Positions 1-6,508 are shown, numbered from the stretch's first letter. The stretch: 6,569 nucleotides of DNA from Gorillibacterium sp. (GCA_014380705.1 JACMJI010000262.1:1-6569), one strand, 5' to 3'. Program-made: numbers and translations. Notes: generated by a model not told the origin, from the letters alone.

Positions 1-2484
1 ATTACAGCTGAAAAAGAGGTAGTTACAACTAAAGCTGCACACATCGAACCGCTATCCAAAAGTGAGCATGCTAAAGTGGATACCGTTAAAAAGGATGGCC
101 CTATTCTGTTTCCAGACCCAATAACATTGGAGGATTTAACAAGCATGATTGCCGAACGGCGTACAGAAGCAGGAGGCGGACCGGTCATATTTACCGATGA
201 TCTTTATGACCACTCCGTTACAAGATTAAAAATTGCTGATTACGCAATAGACAGCTCAAAGGTTATGCCAGGCAGCATCACCACGAATCTGCTTGATGAC
301 GGTAGTGTAGAAACCGACAAGCTGCAGGATGGAGCCGTAACCTCAGTCAAGCTAGCCGCCGATTCAATCCTTTCCCATCATATTGCAAACGGCGCCGTGG
401 GTCCTGGTAAAATTGCAGATCGTTCTGTCAATGGTAGCAAGCTTGCGGATGGGAGCATAACGGCAGATAAACTAGCAGATCGTGTCATTGGACCTGGTAA
501 GCTGGCATATGGCTCTATCAGTGCCAAGCACCTTCAGCCAGAGTGCATTTCGACGGAGCTTCTGCAGAATCAATCCGTTTCAGAGGACAAAATTCAGAGC
601 GGGGCTGTACGTAGTGCACAGCTAGGAAATGGTTCTGTTAACTCTGTTAAGCTTGCTAAAGGCTCTGTCGTTACTGAAAAACTCAAGGATGGTGCAATTA
701 CGGAGGAGAAGCTAGCCAAGGGCAGCATTGGCAGCGATAAGCTTCAGGATTCAATCATTCGACAGGAGCACCTGGTCATTGGAGCGGTTGGAACCGAGCA
801 ATTGCAACCAAAAGTAGTTACCGCGGACAAACTGGCAGCTCAATCCGTAAGGAACGAACATATGACTGAGGGTAGTGTAACTTCGGAGACGGTAGCAGAA
901 GAATCGATCAAGGAGAGGCATCTGTCGACAGGTAGTGTGACGGGGAACAAAATACCCCCAGGTACGCTTGAAGCCCACCACCTCGCGCCGGGCTCGGTTG
1001 ATTCGGAGCATCTGAAACCGGAAAGTGTGGATCGTACTCACCTCGCTATGGAATCTGTCACCTCAAACAAAATAGCATTTGGGGCTGTCCGTGCTGAGAA
1101 TATTGCTGAAGGTTCTGTAGCAAGCCACCACCTTGCGGCACAATCCGTTAAGGGCCTCCATATTTTTCCTGGAGCGGTTGGGATCGAGCAGCTGCAACCC
1201 AAGGTGGTTACCGCGGACAAATTGGCCGCGCATGCCATTCGGAATGACCATTTGAGCGAAAACAGTGTAACATCGGAGATTATAGCTGAAGAGTCAATCA
1301 AAGAGAAGCATCTATCGCCAGGTAGTGTGACGGGCAACAAAATACCTCCAGGAGCTCTCGAAGCTCGCCACTTTGCTGCAGAATCTGTTAACTCGGTACA
1401 TCTCAAGTCGGGAAGTGTGGATCGTGCTCACCTTGCTATGGAGTCGGTTACCTCTAACAAAATAGCGTGCGGGTCTGTACAGGCCGAGCATCTTGCTGAA
1501 GGTGCGGTGGAAAGTCACCATCTTACGGCCGAATCCGTTAGAGGGTATCATTTGATGCCCGAAGCGATTAAGGCTTTGCATCTGGACGATGATTCTATTA
1601 CCACTAACAAGCTGGTAAATGGTTCGGTAAACGCAGCAAAGCTTGCTCCTGGTTCCGTGAATGTAACACATATAACGGATGCCTCAGTCACTGCGAAAGC
1701 ACTTGCAAGTGCAAGTGTAGGAAGTGTCCATTTATTGCCCGGTGCCGTTGTTTCCCTGCACGTTAGCGCTGCTGCGATTGGCAGCGTGCACTTGCAAAAG
1801 CATTCCGTTGTTACGGAAAAGCTGAAGGACTCCTCCGTTACGACCACTAAACTTTCAACGGGGGCGGTCACCGCCGAGAAGCTTGATGTGGAAGCGATAG
1901 GGTCCGTCCACATTAAGCCGTCAGCAATCATGTCTCGACACATTCGCACGGAAGCAATAGATTCCACACATCTAGCAACTGGAAGTATCACAGCTCAGCA
2001 TATAAGCGCAGAATCCATTGTTGGCGATCACCTTACACCTGAAGTAATTGAAGACCATCATATTGCCAATACTGCGATAACAGCAAGACACCTGCGCGAT
2101 GGTTCTATAGAGCAACGCCATCTTTCGGAGGAGCTGCGTACGTCCTTCACCGCTGTTAATAAAGAGGATTTACTTAATCCTTGCACCCTGCAAACGGTTG
2201 GCGCTCAATCGGGAAGCCTGCAGCAATTTGGTGTTGTTCCTTTTGAGCTTTCGGCTGTTTGTGATAGCTGCATTGTACCGATCCGCTTTAACGAACCTTT
2301 TGCTGAGGGACAGATCGTTGTTGTCGCAATGACGAATCAGTTATCTTGCTTTGCAACCCTTAAGGAATCCGCCGCCTCTGGAGCTGTTATCGAAGTTAAT
2401 CGAGTCGGCAGAGAGGCGGAAAGTGGGGGTGCTGAGATCGTGGGCCTCCTGAACTGGATTGCGATCGGCACCAACCGAAGCTAA
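1..2484 (+). CDS. Decapeptide-repeat surface protein with WIAG-type C-terminal tail (5' partial)
   Basis: The frame is open from base 1, so the gene starts upstream of the window. The first possible internal start (GTG at 76) has no ribosome binding site and is not the true start. Of 827 visible codons, 1-71 form a non-repetitive lead-in, 72-711 are 64 in-phase decapeptides with pattern [SA]-[VI]-x-x-x-[KH]-[LI]-x-x-x, and 712-827 form a separate tail domain ending W-I-A-x-G-T-N-R-S. That ending matches my recollection of the WIAG-tail proteins annotated in Paenibacillus and Brevibacillus. The tail also recalls H-type lectin domains (beta-rich, closing W-x-A-x-G). No membrane segment or LPXTG-like anchor is visible; any export signal would be outside the window. 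The repeats resemble those in phage tail fibres, so an elongated beta-structured stalk with a terminal head is likely (inference). Its role is unknown; glycosyltransferases next door suggest a glycosylated spore or cell-surface fibre. The repeat architecture is certain, the family name fairly sure, the function speculative. Confidence 0.85.
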   Translation: MTAEKEVVTTKAAHIEPLSKSEHAKVDTVKKDGPILFPDPITLEDLTSMIAERRTEAGGGPVIFTDDLYDHSVTRLKIADYAIDSSKVMPGSITTNLLDDGSVETDKLQDGAVTSVKLAADSILSHHIANGAVGPGKIADRSVNGSKLADGSITADKLADRVIGPGKLAYGSISAKHLQPECISTELLQNQSVSEDKIQSGAVRSAQLGNGSVNSVKLAKGSVVTEKLKDGAITEEKLAKGSIGSDKLQDSIIRQEHLVIGAVGTEQLQPKVVTADKLAAQSVRNEHMTEGSVTSETVAEESIKERHLSTGSVTGNKIPPGTLEAHHLAPGSVDSEHLKPESVDRTHLAMESVTSNKIAFGAVRAENIAEGSVASHHLAAQSVKGLHIFPGAVGIEQLQPKVVTADKLAAHAIRNDHLSENSVTSEIIAEESIKEKHLSPGSVTGNKIPPGALEARHFAAESVNSVHLKSGSVDRAHLAMESVTSNKIACGSVQAEHLAEGAVESHHLTAESVRGYHLMPEAIKALHLDDDSITTNKLVNGSVNAAKLAPGSVNVTHITDASVTAKALASASVGSVHLLPGAVVSLHVSAAAIGSVHLQKHSVVTEKLKDSSVTTTKLSTGAVTAEKLDVEAIGSVHIKPSAIMSRHIRTEAIDSTHLATGSITAQHISAESIVGDHLTPEVIEDHHIANTAITARHLRDGSIEQRHLSEELRTSFTAVNKEDLLNPCTLQTVGAQSGSLQQFGVVPFELSAVCDSCIVPIRFNEPFAEGQIVVVAMTNQLSCFATLKESAASGAVIEVNRVGREAESGGAEIVGLLNWIAIGTNRS
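214..2133 (+). repeat. 64 tandem decapeptide (30-bp) coding repeats
   Basis: Exactly 64 consecutive 10-residue units run with no insertion or deletion. By hand count, position 1 is Ser or Ala in 57 of 64, position 2 is Val or Ile in 62 (Leu in the other two), position 6 is Lys in 24 and His in 31, and position 7 is always hydrophobic. Position 10 is most often Gly or Glu. Hydrophobic residues at positions 2 and 7 give an underlying five-residue period, so each decad is two unlike pentads. Nucleotide sequences of the units have diverged widely, so the array is old and its phase is maintained by selection on the protein rather than by recent slippage. Confidence 0.95.
784..1563 (+). repeat. Tandem duplication of a 390-bp (13-decad) block
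   Basis: Bases 784-1173 (decads 20-32) and 1174-1563 (decads 33-45) align end to end without a gap. By hand I count about 94 of 130 identical residues, far above unrelated decads. Marker pairs are AVGTEQLQPK/AVGIEQLQPK, identical SVTGNKIPPG in both, SVDRTHLAME/SVDRAHLAME and SVTSNKIAFG/SVTSNKIACG. Flanking decads 19 and 46 do not continue the match, so the unit is exactly 13 decads. Many third-position differences show that the duplication is not recent. Confidence 0.9.
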
Positions 2485-2532
2485 CTTAAGCGGGATAGAC
2501 TTGATCGGCAGCTTCCAAATACCAATCCATAG

Positions 2533-2585
2533 AGGACCTTACTTGTAAAGCGAATGCTTTCAGGCAAGGTCCTGTTTTGCTTTTT
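2533..2585 (+). terminator. Rho-independent terminator after the repeat-protein gene
   Basis: The left arm 2533-2551 pairs with the right arm 2556-2573. The outer stem is 8 bp of perfect match (AGGACCTT with AAGGTCCT). An inner region has one mismatch, one bulge and a G-U pair, and the innermost stem AAAGC/GCTTT closes on a GAAT loop. It is followed by GTTTTGCTTTTT. It lies 48 bases after the stop codon at 2484 and separates the repeat-protein transcript from the downstream operon. There is no matching A-run on the left, so it works only in the + direction. Confidence 0.88.
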
Positions 2586-2658
2586 GCTAATAAAAACAAA
2601 TTGTCTATTTGGACTGGCGACAGGCACTACATCTGCCGTGTCCGCCATTCGGGTGATA

Positions 2659-2666
2659 CATACAAT
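2659..2666 (+). promoter_or_regulatory. Possible sigma-E-like -10 element (CATACAAT)
   Basis: CATACAAT matches the consensus I know for the -10 element of the mother-cell sporulation factor sigma-E (CATACA-T). It sits about 39 bases before the ATG at 2705, where a promoter for the operon would be expected: after the terminator and before the Shine-Dalgarno site. Against it, no convincing sigma-E -35 (an ATA core) lies 14-15 bases upstream. TACAAT at 2661-2666 could equally be a sigma-A -10, but it too lacks a good -35. Confidence 0.3.
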
Positions 2667-2687
2667 GGGATATATAGCCAACAATCC

Positions 2688-2696
2688 GGGAGGTGA
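2688..2696 (+). promoter_or_regulatory. Shine-Dalgarno site setting the start of the first glycosyltransferase
   Basis: GGGAGGTGA is a near-perfect anti-16S complement ending 8 bases before the ATG at 2705. An in-frame GTG at 2693 lies inside this element and an in-frame TTG at 2699 is too close to it, so ATG 2705 is the only well-spaced start. Confidence 0.8.
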
Positions 2697-2704
2697 GATT
2701 GATC

Positions 2705-3499
2705 ATGTCCACTGGAAAAGAAATGAGAAGGGGTCGGTTACACTCAAGGCCGCGATGCATCATCAATTCCCCTAACCCAGTCGTCTCGGTTATCATTCCT
2801 GTCATGAATGAAGCACGGACGCTTGGCCAGGTTATCCTGGAAGCAAGACGTGTTCACCGGCATACAGAGGTTATCGTTGTGATTAACGGTTCGAGAGATG
2901 GTTCGGAAAAATTATCTAGGCGGATGGGTGCTCGGGTCGTTCGCTATGATCAAGCACTTGGTCATGATGTCGGGAGAAGTGTCGGGGCATTCGCAGCAAA
3001 GGGCAGCATCCTGTTATTTATCGACGGAGATATTGTTATCCCAGCTAAAAAACTTAAGCCGTTCGTAGAAGCGATTGAGAAGGGGGTAGACATTGCCCTT
3101 AATTCATACAATGGAGCCGTTAAGAAAAGAAAGGTTCATGGCGTTGTCCTATCTAAGCACGCGCTCAACATTATGCTCTCTAAACCCTTCCTTCGCGGAG
3201 CATCCTTAACCGCGATACCTCACGCAATCAGCCGCAGGGCTCTAGAGGAAATAGGTGGAGAGCTGCTAAGTGTACCTCCAAAAGCGCATACTGCTGCCGC
3301 GCTGGCTGGATTAAACATGAAGACCGTCGGCTATGTAGAAGTGGGCAAGACCAATCCTCGAAAGCGGAAAGGACGCGACCCGCTCACAAACCTGATTGTA
3401 GGGGACCATTTAGAAGCCATGCATTATCTCATTAAACACAACAATAAGCGTGCCGGGAAATCAGACCTTGGGAGAAAAAGAGAGCTGGTGATTGAATGA
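2705..3499 (+). CDS. Family 2-type glycosyltransferase (short paralog)
   Basis: The protein has 264 residues from ATG 2705, chosen because of the Shine-Dalgarno site 8 bases upstream. After a basic N-terminus (about residues 1-24) comes a GT-A fold: the strand and loop VSVIIPVMNEA from residue 27, then EVIVVINGSRDGS, and a DxD metal/nucleotide-sugar motif, D107-G-D109, inside LLFIDGDIVI. The C-terminal half carries SLTAIPHAISR and ends with NLIVGDHLEA (residues 229-238), both also present in the next gene. No membrane span or signal peptide is seen, so it should act in the cytoplasm, transferring a sugar from a nucleotide donor; donor and acceptor are not predictable. It is first in the apparent operon, and its stop is one base before the preferred start of the next gene. 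GT2 assignment is sound; the subfamily is unknown to me. Confidence 0.88.
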   Translation: MSTGKEMRRGRLHSRPRCIINSPNPVVSVIIPVMNEARTLGQVILEARRVHRHTEVIVVINGSRDGSEKLSRRMGARVVRYDQALGHDVGRSVGAFAAKGSILLFIDGDIVIPAKKLKPFVEAIEKGVDIALNSYNGAVKKRKVHGVVLSKHALNIMLSKPFLRGASLTAIPHAISRRALEEIGGELLSVPPKAHTAAALAGLNMKTVGYVEVGKTNPRKRKGRDPLTNLIVGDHLEAMHYLIKHNNKRAGKSDLGRKRELVIE

Positions 3500-3500
3500 C

Positions 3501-4805
3501 ATGACCAAGTCGACCCCCTCTATCTTTAAAAAGATCGCCAATGTAAAAGTTAGTCAAAACAAGGTGGCGAATATCCCTGATAAAGAAATAGAGCTGCAGA
3601 AAATTAGGACGGCTTCTGCAGAATCGGCCAGGGGTAAAAAAAAGCAGCAGCCAAAGTCATCCATTAAGGGAAGAACAACTAAGAGAAGAACAATTAAGAG
3701 AACAACGATAAAGAGAAGCACGACTAAGGTTCGCCAAAACGGCAGTGCAGCAGTTAGAGCCAGTAAACCCGTGTTCAAGTTACCGGGGAGTGGACATAAA
3801 CCGCGGCGGGTACAGGCAAAACCTAGTCAATTATCATTAGCCTATCGAGCCGGGAATTTAGCTGGCGTCCAGGCCCTCATGGAATCTCCTTTTGAATCGA
3901 ACCCACGGATGCTATTAAACAGCGACTTCTGGCAATGGGCGACAAGAAACGGGATCAAACCGGAAGGTAAAAGCTATCAGCTCGACGCAATCCGTTATGC
4001 GGAAGGTTATTGTCAGGCAATGCGAATTGCTGCTTTCGATTGGGTTCCGCTTCCTACGACGCAAAGCGTGGCTGCTATTCTACCGATAACCGGAAGCGAA
4101 GTGAATGTAGGGCAAGTACTAAACCAGCTTAAGCGTTTACCGTTACAAGAGATCATTATTGTTGCCAACGGAGTGGATGACGAAACCTTTGCAGACATTC
4201 GAAGGCACCCGGCACAGCCGATTATCATTTCTTATGATGAGGTAATTGGTTATGACATTGGGCGAGCGATCGGTGCCAAGCTATCTGCTTCCGATATCCT
4301 GCTTTTTGTAGACAGTGACATCATTATTTCCGCAGAGAAGCTCGTCCCTTTTATCTGCGAAATCGATAAGGGTAGTAGTATGGCCTTAAATAATATAACG
4401 CCATATTTGCGTAATTTCAGCAGTTGGGACGCGGTCACTGTTGTCAAAGCCTTTGTCAATCGGGCGTTGGGGCGAACGGATCTAGATGCCAATTCACTTA
4501 CTGCTGTTCCCCATGCGCTGAGCCGCAGCGCGATTGATGTGATTGGTTACAGCAGTTTGGCGGTACCTCCGCTAGCACAGGCTCACGCTATTCGCGCTGG
4601 TTTACAGGTTTCCGCACCAGCTAGTGTTGATGTGATATCACTCAATCGGCGGCGTCCAATGAATCAAGGCATAGGCAACCCTGTCGAGAACCTGATTGTG
4701 GGTGATCACTTGGAGGCGTTAGCTTCTATCATGGAGCTTTCAAGTGAACGAATTGATTATCCTGACTTCATGAGGGAACGACGTTATGGGGAGGCTGCAC
4801 CATGA
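3501..4805 (+). CDS. Glycosyltransferase with Lys/Arg-rich N-terminal extension (long paralog)
   Basis: The protein has 434 residues from ATG 3501. A weak GGTGA sits 9 bases before it; an in-frame TTG at 3492 would add three residues and overlap the previous gene, but is less likely. Residues 1-110 are basic and low-complexity, including four pentapeptides (56-75). Residues 111-187 look helical (AYRAGNLAGVQALME, then FWQWATRNGI) and match no family I recognise. From about 190 a GT-A-like domain is parallel to the previous gene: VAAILPITG, EIIIVANGVDDE, GYDIGRAIGA, DxD motif D271-S-D273, SLTAVPHALSR and NLIVGDHLEA (397-406). Over the 48 residues beginning at GYDIGR the two proteins are identical at about half the positions. 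It is soluble by inspection. It is probably a glycosyltransferase that arose by tandem duplication and gained or kept an extra N-terminal module. The stop overlaps the next start (ATGA). Confidence 0.85.
   Translation: MTKSTPSIFKKIANVKVSQNKVANIPDKEIELQKIRTASAESARGKKKQQPKSSIKGRTTKRRTIKRTTIKRSTTKVRQNGSAAVRASKPVFKLPGSGHKPRRVQAKPSQLSLAYRAGNLAGVQALMESPFESNPRMLLNSDFWQWATRNGIKPEGKSYQLDAIRYAEGYCQAMRIAAFDWVPLPTTQSVAAILPITGSEVNVGQVLNQLKRLPLQEIIIVANGVDDETFADIRRHPAQPIIISYDEVIGYDIGRAIGAKLSASDILLFVDSDIIISAEKLVPFICEIDKGSSMALNNITPYLRNFSSWDAVTVVKAFVNRALGRTDLDANSLTAVPHALSRSAIDVIGYSSLAVPPLAQAHAIRAGLQVSAPASVDVISLNRRRPMNQGIGNPVENLIVGDHLEALASIMELSSERIDYPDFMRERRYGEAAP
3666..3725 (+). repeat. Four 15-bp coding repeats (basic pentapeptides)
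   Basis: Four in-frame units encode KGRTT, KRRTI, KRTTI and KRSTT, followed by another Lys. The DNA units share AAG-AGA starts followed by AC/AT-rich codons. They form the core of the basic N-terminal extension of the long glycosyltransferase and resemble histone-tail-like or polyanion-binding low-complexity sequence. Confidence 0.8.
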
Positions 4806-5575
4806 ATGGACCATTAACGAGCATAATCATTCCCACCTATAATGGACTTGAACTTTTGCGGGATTGTATTGCGGCGATTCGCACCTATACAACCGTGAAT
4901 TATGAACTGATTGTTATCGATAATGGCTCTGAGGATGAGACATTGGCCTTTTGTCGACAAGAGAAGATTAATTTTGTCTCTCTACCTAGCAATGTGGGTT
5001 TCCCCAAAGCATGTAACCGTGGACTACGTATCGCGGTGGGGGACACGCTTTTATTGTTGAATAATGATGTCATTGTTAGCCATAATTGGCTAAATAATAT
5101 GCTCGCCTGCTTAAACGCTGACGAAGCCACGGGGGCAGTAGCCCCCTATTCAAATCGGGTTTCTGGTATTCAGCTTCTGGATTCGGGTTACGAAACGGTT
5201 GAGGAGTTCCACTGTATAGCAGCAACTCGTAATACCCCAGACCCTAATCAGTGGAAACAAGTCGAGAGGTTAGTCGGAATGTGTTTTCTATTCAAAAGAA
5301 CAGTGATGAACCAAATCGGTCTTTTGGATGAGAGGTTTACACCAGGCTTGTATGAAGATGATGATTATTGCTATAGACTTCGTCAATCTGGCTACAAGCT
5401 TATGCTGGCTGGCGATGTTATTGTGCATCACAAGGGCAGTATGAGCTTTAAGAAAACCGATCCTGAAGTTCTAGAGGCGCTAATTCGTACGAATCGCGAT
5501 AAGTTCCAGAGTAAGTGGGGTATTGATCCGCAGGGATTTTATGCGCCATTTTTAGAAGAGGGGGAACGAGTGTGA
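4802..5575 (+). CDS. Glycosyltransferase family 2 protein (WcaA-like)
   Basis: The protein has 257 residues. The start is fixed by GGGGAGG (4788-4794) seven bases upstream and by the ATGA overlap with the previous stop. It is a textbook GT2: IIIPTYNG (8-15), ELIVIDNGSEDET (35-47, nucleotide binding), NVGFPKACNRGL, an NND variant of the DxD motif at 87-89 in LLLLNNDVIV, and the acceptor-side block GLLDERF followed by YEDDDYCYRLRQSGYKL (from 184), with the acidic EDDD where the catalytic base normally lies, then IVHHKGS. This arrangement is common in rhamnosyl- and other deoxysugar transferases of O-antigen, capsule and spore polysaccharide loci. It is not closely related to the two preceding glycosyltransferases. 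No membrane segment is visible. Its 3' end overlaps the next start (GTGA), implying translational coupling. Family is certain; donor and acceptor sugars are unknown. Confidence 0.95.
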   Translation: MNGPLTSIIIPTYNGLELLRDCIAAIRTYTTVNYELIVIDNGSEDETLAFCRQEKINFVSLPSNVGFPKACNRGLRIAVGDTLLLLNNDVIVSHNWLNNMLACLNADEATGAVAPYSNRVSGIQLLDSGYETVEEFHCIAATRNTPDPNQWKQVERLVGMCFLFKRTVMNQIGLLDERFTPGLYEDDDYCYRLRQSGYKLMLAGDVIVHHKGSMSFKKTDPEVLEALIRTNRDKFQSKWGIDPQGFYAPFLEEGERV

Positions 5576-6324
5576 AGGGAGTCATTCTCGCTGGAGGGAA
5601 AGGAACACGCCTTGCTCCAATGACTTTCATGATCAATAAGCATCTTCTTCCTGTCGGGAGATACCCGATGATTCACCATGGAGTCATTAAGCTGCGGGAT
5701 GCGGGTATTCAGGAGATTCTCATCATTATAGGCAAACAGTCTGCGGGGCTCTATGCAGAATATTTAGGCGGAGGAAGCCGATTCGGTGTGAGGATCTCCA
5801 TGCGTATCCAAGAGGAGGCTGGAGGGATTGCACAAGCACTTGGGCTAGCCGAAGATTTCATCCCACCCGGAGAAAAGTTTACCGTCTTGTTAGGAGATAA
5901 TTTGTTCGAAGATTCTCTTCAACCACACACGGAAGCCTTTCTTGCCCAACAGGATGGAGCAAGGGTATTGGTGAAGAAGGTGCCGGACCCCGAGCGATAC
6001 GGCGTACCTGTTTTTGATGGAAATCGAATCCTTCGAATTGATGAGAAGCCAGACATTCCAGGGTCGAGCTATTGCGTAACCGGCATCTATATGTATGACC
6101 GAAGTGTCTTTGACGTCATTGCCTCTACACTTCCGTCCAAGCGGGGAGAGCTTGAGATTACGGATGTCAATAATCACTATGCAAGGGAAGGCAAGTTAGC
6201 ATATGCCGAGCTTAATGGTTGGTGGAGCGATGCGGGGACCTTTGAGTCCCTACTGAATGCTTCTTCTAAGTTAATAAGTGTTGTAGAACCCAGTAATGAG
6301 CCCCATGACGAAGAGTTGAATTAG
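5572..6324 (+). CDS. Sugar-1-phosphate nucleotidyltransferase, short RmlA/SpsI type
   Basis: The protein has 250 residues and starts at GTG 5572, seven bases after GAGGGGG (5558-5564). It probably makes dTDP-glucose from glucose-1-phosphate and dTTP, the entry step to dTDP-rhamnose and other deoxysugars. Visible motifs are the nucleotide-binding loop LAGGKGTRLAPMT (6-18), K23 in NKHLLPV, EEAGGIAQAL, G108-D109-N110 (metal and substrate), the E158-K-P160 substrate loop, TGIYMYD from 170, RGELEITD (191-198), and WWSDAGT (217-223) with D220 as the second metal ligand. Canonical RmlA is about 290 residues; this one lacks the C-terminal helical part, like Bacillus subtilis SpsI (about 246 residues, spore coat polysaccharide). 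Nucleotide preference (dTTP versus UTP or CTP) cannot be settled from sequence alone. It is coupled to the upstream glycosyltransferase by the 4-base overlap. Confidence 0.92.
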   Translation: MKGVILAGGKGTRLAPMTFMINKHLLPVGRYPMIHHGVIKLRDAGIQEILIIIGKQSAGLYAEYLGGGSRFGVRISMRIQEEAGGIAQALGLAEDFIPPGEKFTVLLGDNLFEDSLQPHTEAFLAQQDGARVLVKKVPDPERYGVPVFDGNRILRIDEKPDIPGSSYCVTGIYMYDRSVFDVIASTLPSKRGELEITDVNNHYAREGKLAYAELNGWWSDAGTFESLLNASSKLISVVEPSNEPHDEELN

Positions 6325-6351
6325 AGGCAGCATTACAGCTAACACGAACGC

Positions 6352-6358
6352 AAGGAGG
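6352..6358 (+). promoter_or_regulatory. Strong Shine-Dalgarno site before a 31-codon ORF
   Basis: AAGGAGG lies 8 bases before the ATG at 6367. It is the best ribosome binding site in the window, yet it leads into an ORF of only 31 codons, which suggests that a normal-length gene once began here. Confidence 0.75.
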
Positions 6359-6366
6359 TAGGTCAA

Positions 6367-6462
6367 ATGTTTAATGATCAGATTCCCGGCATGAAGGCAC
6401 GTCCTGAAGACATTCTACAGATGGCTGAAGAGAAATGCCGATATTCAGTGAGTCTCTTATGA
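6367..6462 (+). CDS. 31-codon ORF, possibly remnant of a nucleotide-sugar dehydratase gene
   Basis: ATG 6367 follows a strong Shine-Dalgarno site and the frame stops at TGA 6460-6462. The product begins MFNDQIPGMKA and has no domain of its own. MFNDQI resembles the start of CapE/FnlA-type UDP-GlcNAc 4,6-dehydratases (MFDDKI in Staphylococcus CapE, from memory). IPGMKA followed by DILQMAEE recalls a motif (PSMK...DLA) in the C-terminal half of such enzymes. Past the stop, another frame reads SYDQEPNTR up to the next start, loosely like the family's YxxxNT-type end. A gene reduced by a large internal deletion plus frameshift would explain this, and the position, between a nucleotidyltransferase and an RmlD/FnlB-like reductase, fits. 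The similarity is short and recalled, so a genuine small peptide or a non-functional leader remains possible. Confidence 0.35.
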   Translation: MFNDQIPGMKARPEDILQMAEEKCRYSVSLL

Positions 6463-6508
6463 TCAAGAGCCAAATACACGAGACGCTGGTCAAAAGAAGA
6501 TTGTTATC

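Noticed and set aside
751..1991. Several antisense ORFs of 62-147 codons across the repeat array
   Set aside because: The repetitive codon pattern suppresses stops on the opposite strand in a regular way. The products are shadow translations with no recognisable domain.
214..2133. CRISPR array or collagen-like repeats
   Set aside because: The 30-bp periodicity is coding and diverged, with no identical direct repeats separated by unique spacers, and there is no Gly-X-Y triplet pattern.
76..2484. GTG at 76 as start of the repeat-protein gene
   Set aside because: The frame is open upstream to base 1 and the GTG has no ribosome binding site, so it is an internal Val codon; the gene is 5' truncated by the window.
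2554..2775. + strand ORF of 73 codons between the terminator and the first glycosyltransferase
   Set aside because: It begins inside the terminator hairpin, has no ribosome binding site, and overlaps the start of the well-supported glycosyltransferase in another frame.
2481..2805. Two antisense ORFs (67 and 66 codons) in the intergenic region
   Set aside because: They cross the terminator or the downstream gene start and show no domain, composition or ribosome binding site that supports coding.
2693..3499. GTG at 2693 as start of the first glycosyltransferase
   Set aside because: It lies inside the GGGAGGTGA Shine-Dalgarno element; ATG 2705 is optimally spaced.
3554..3778. Antisense ORF encoding a hydrophobic, membrane-like 74-residue protein
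   Set aside because: Its Leu/Val-rich stretch is simply the complement of the Lys/Arg/Thr-rich codons of the glycosyltransferase extension.
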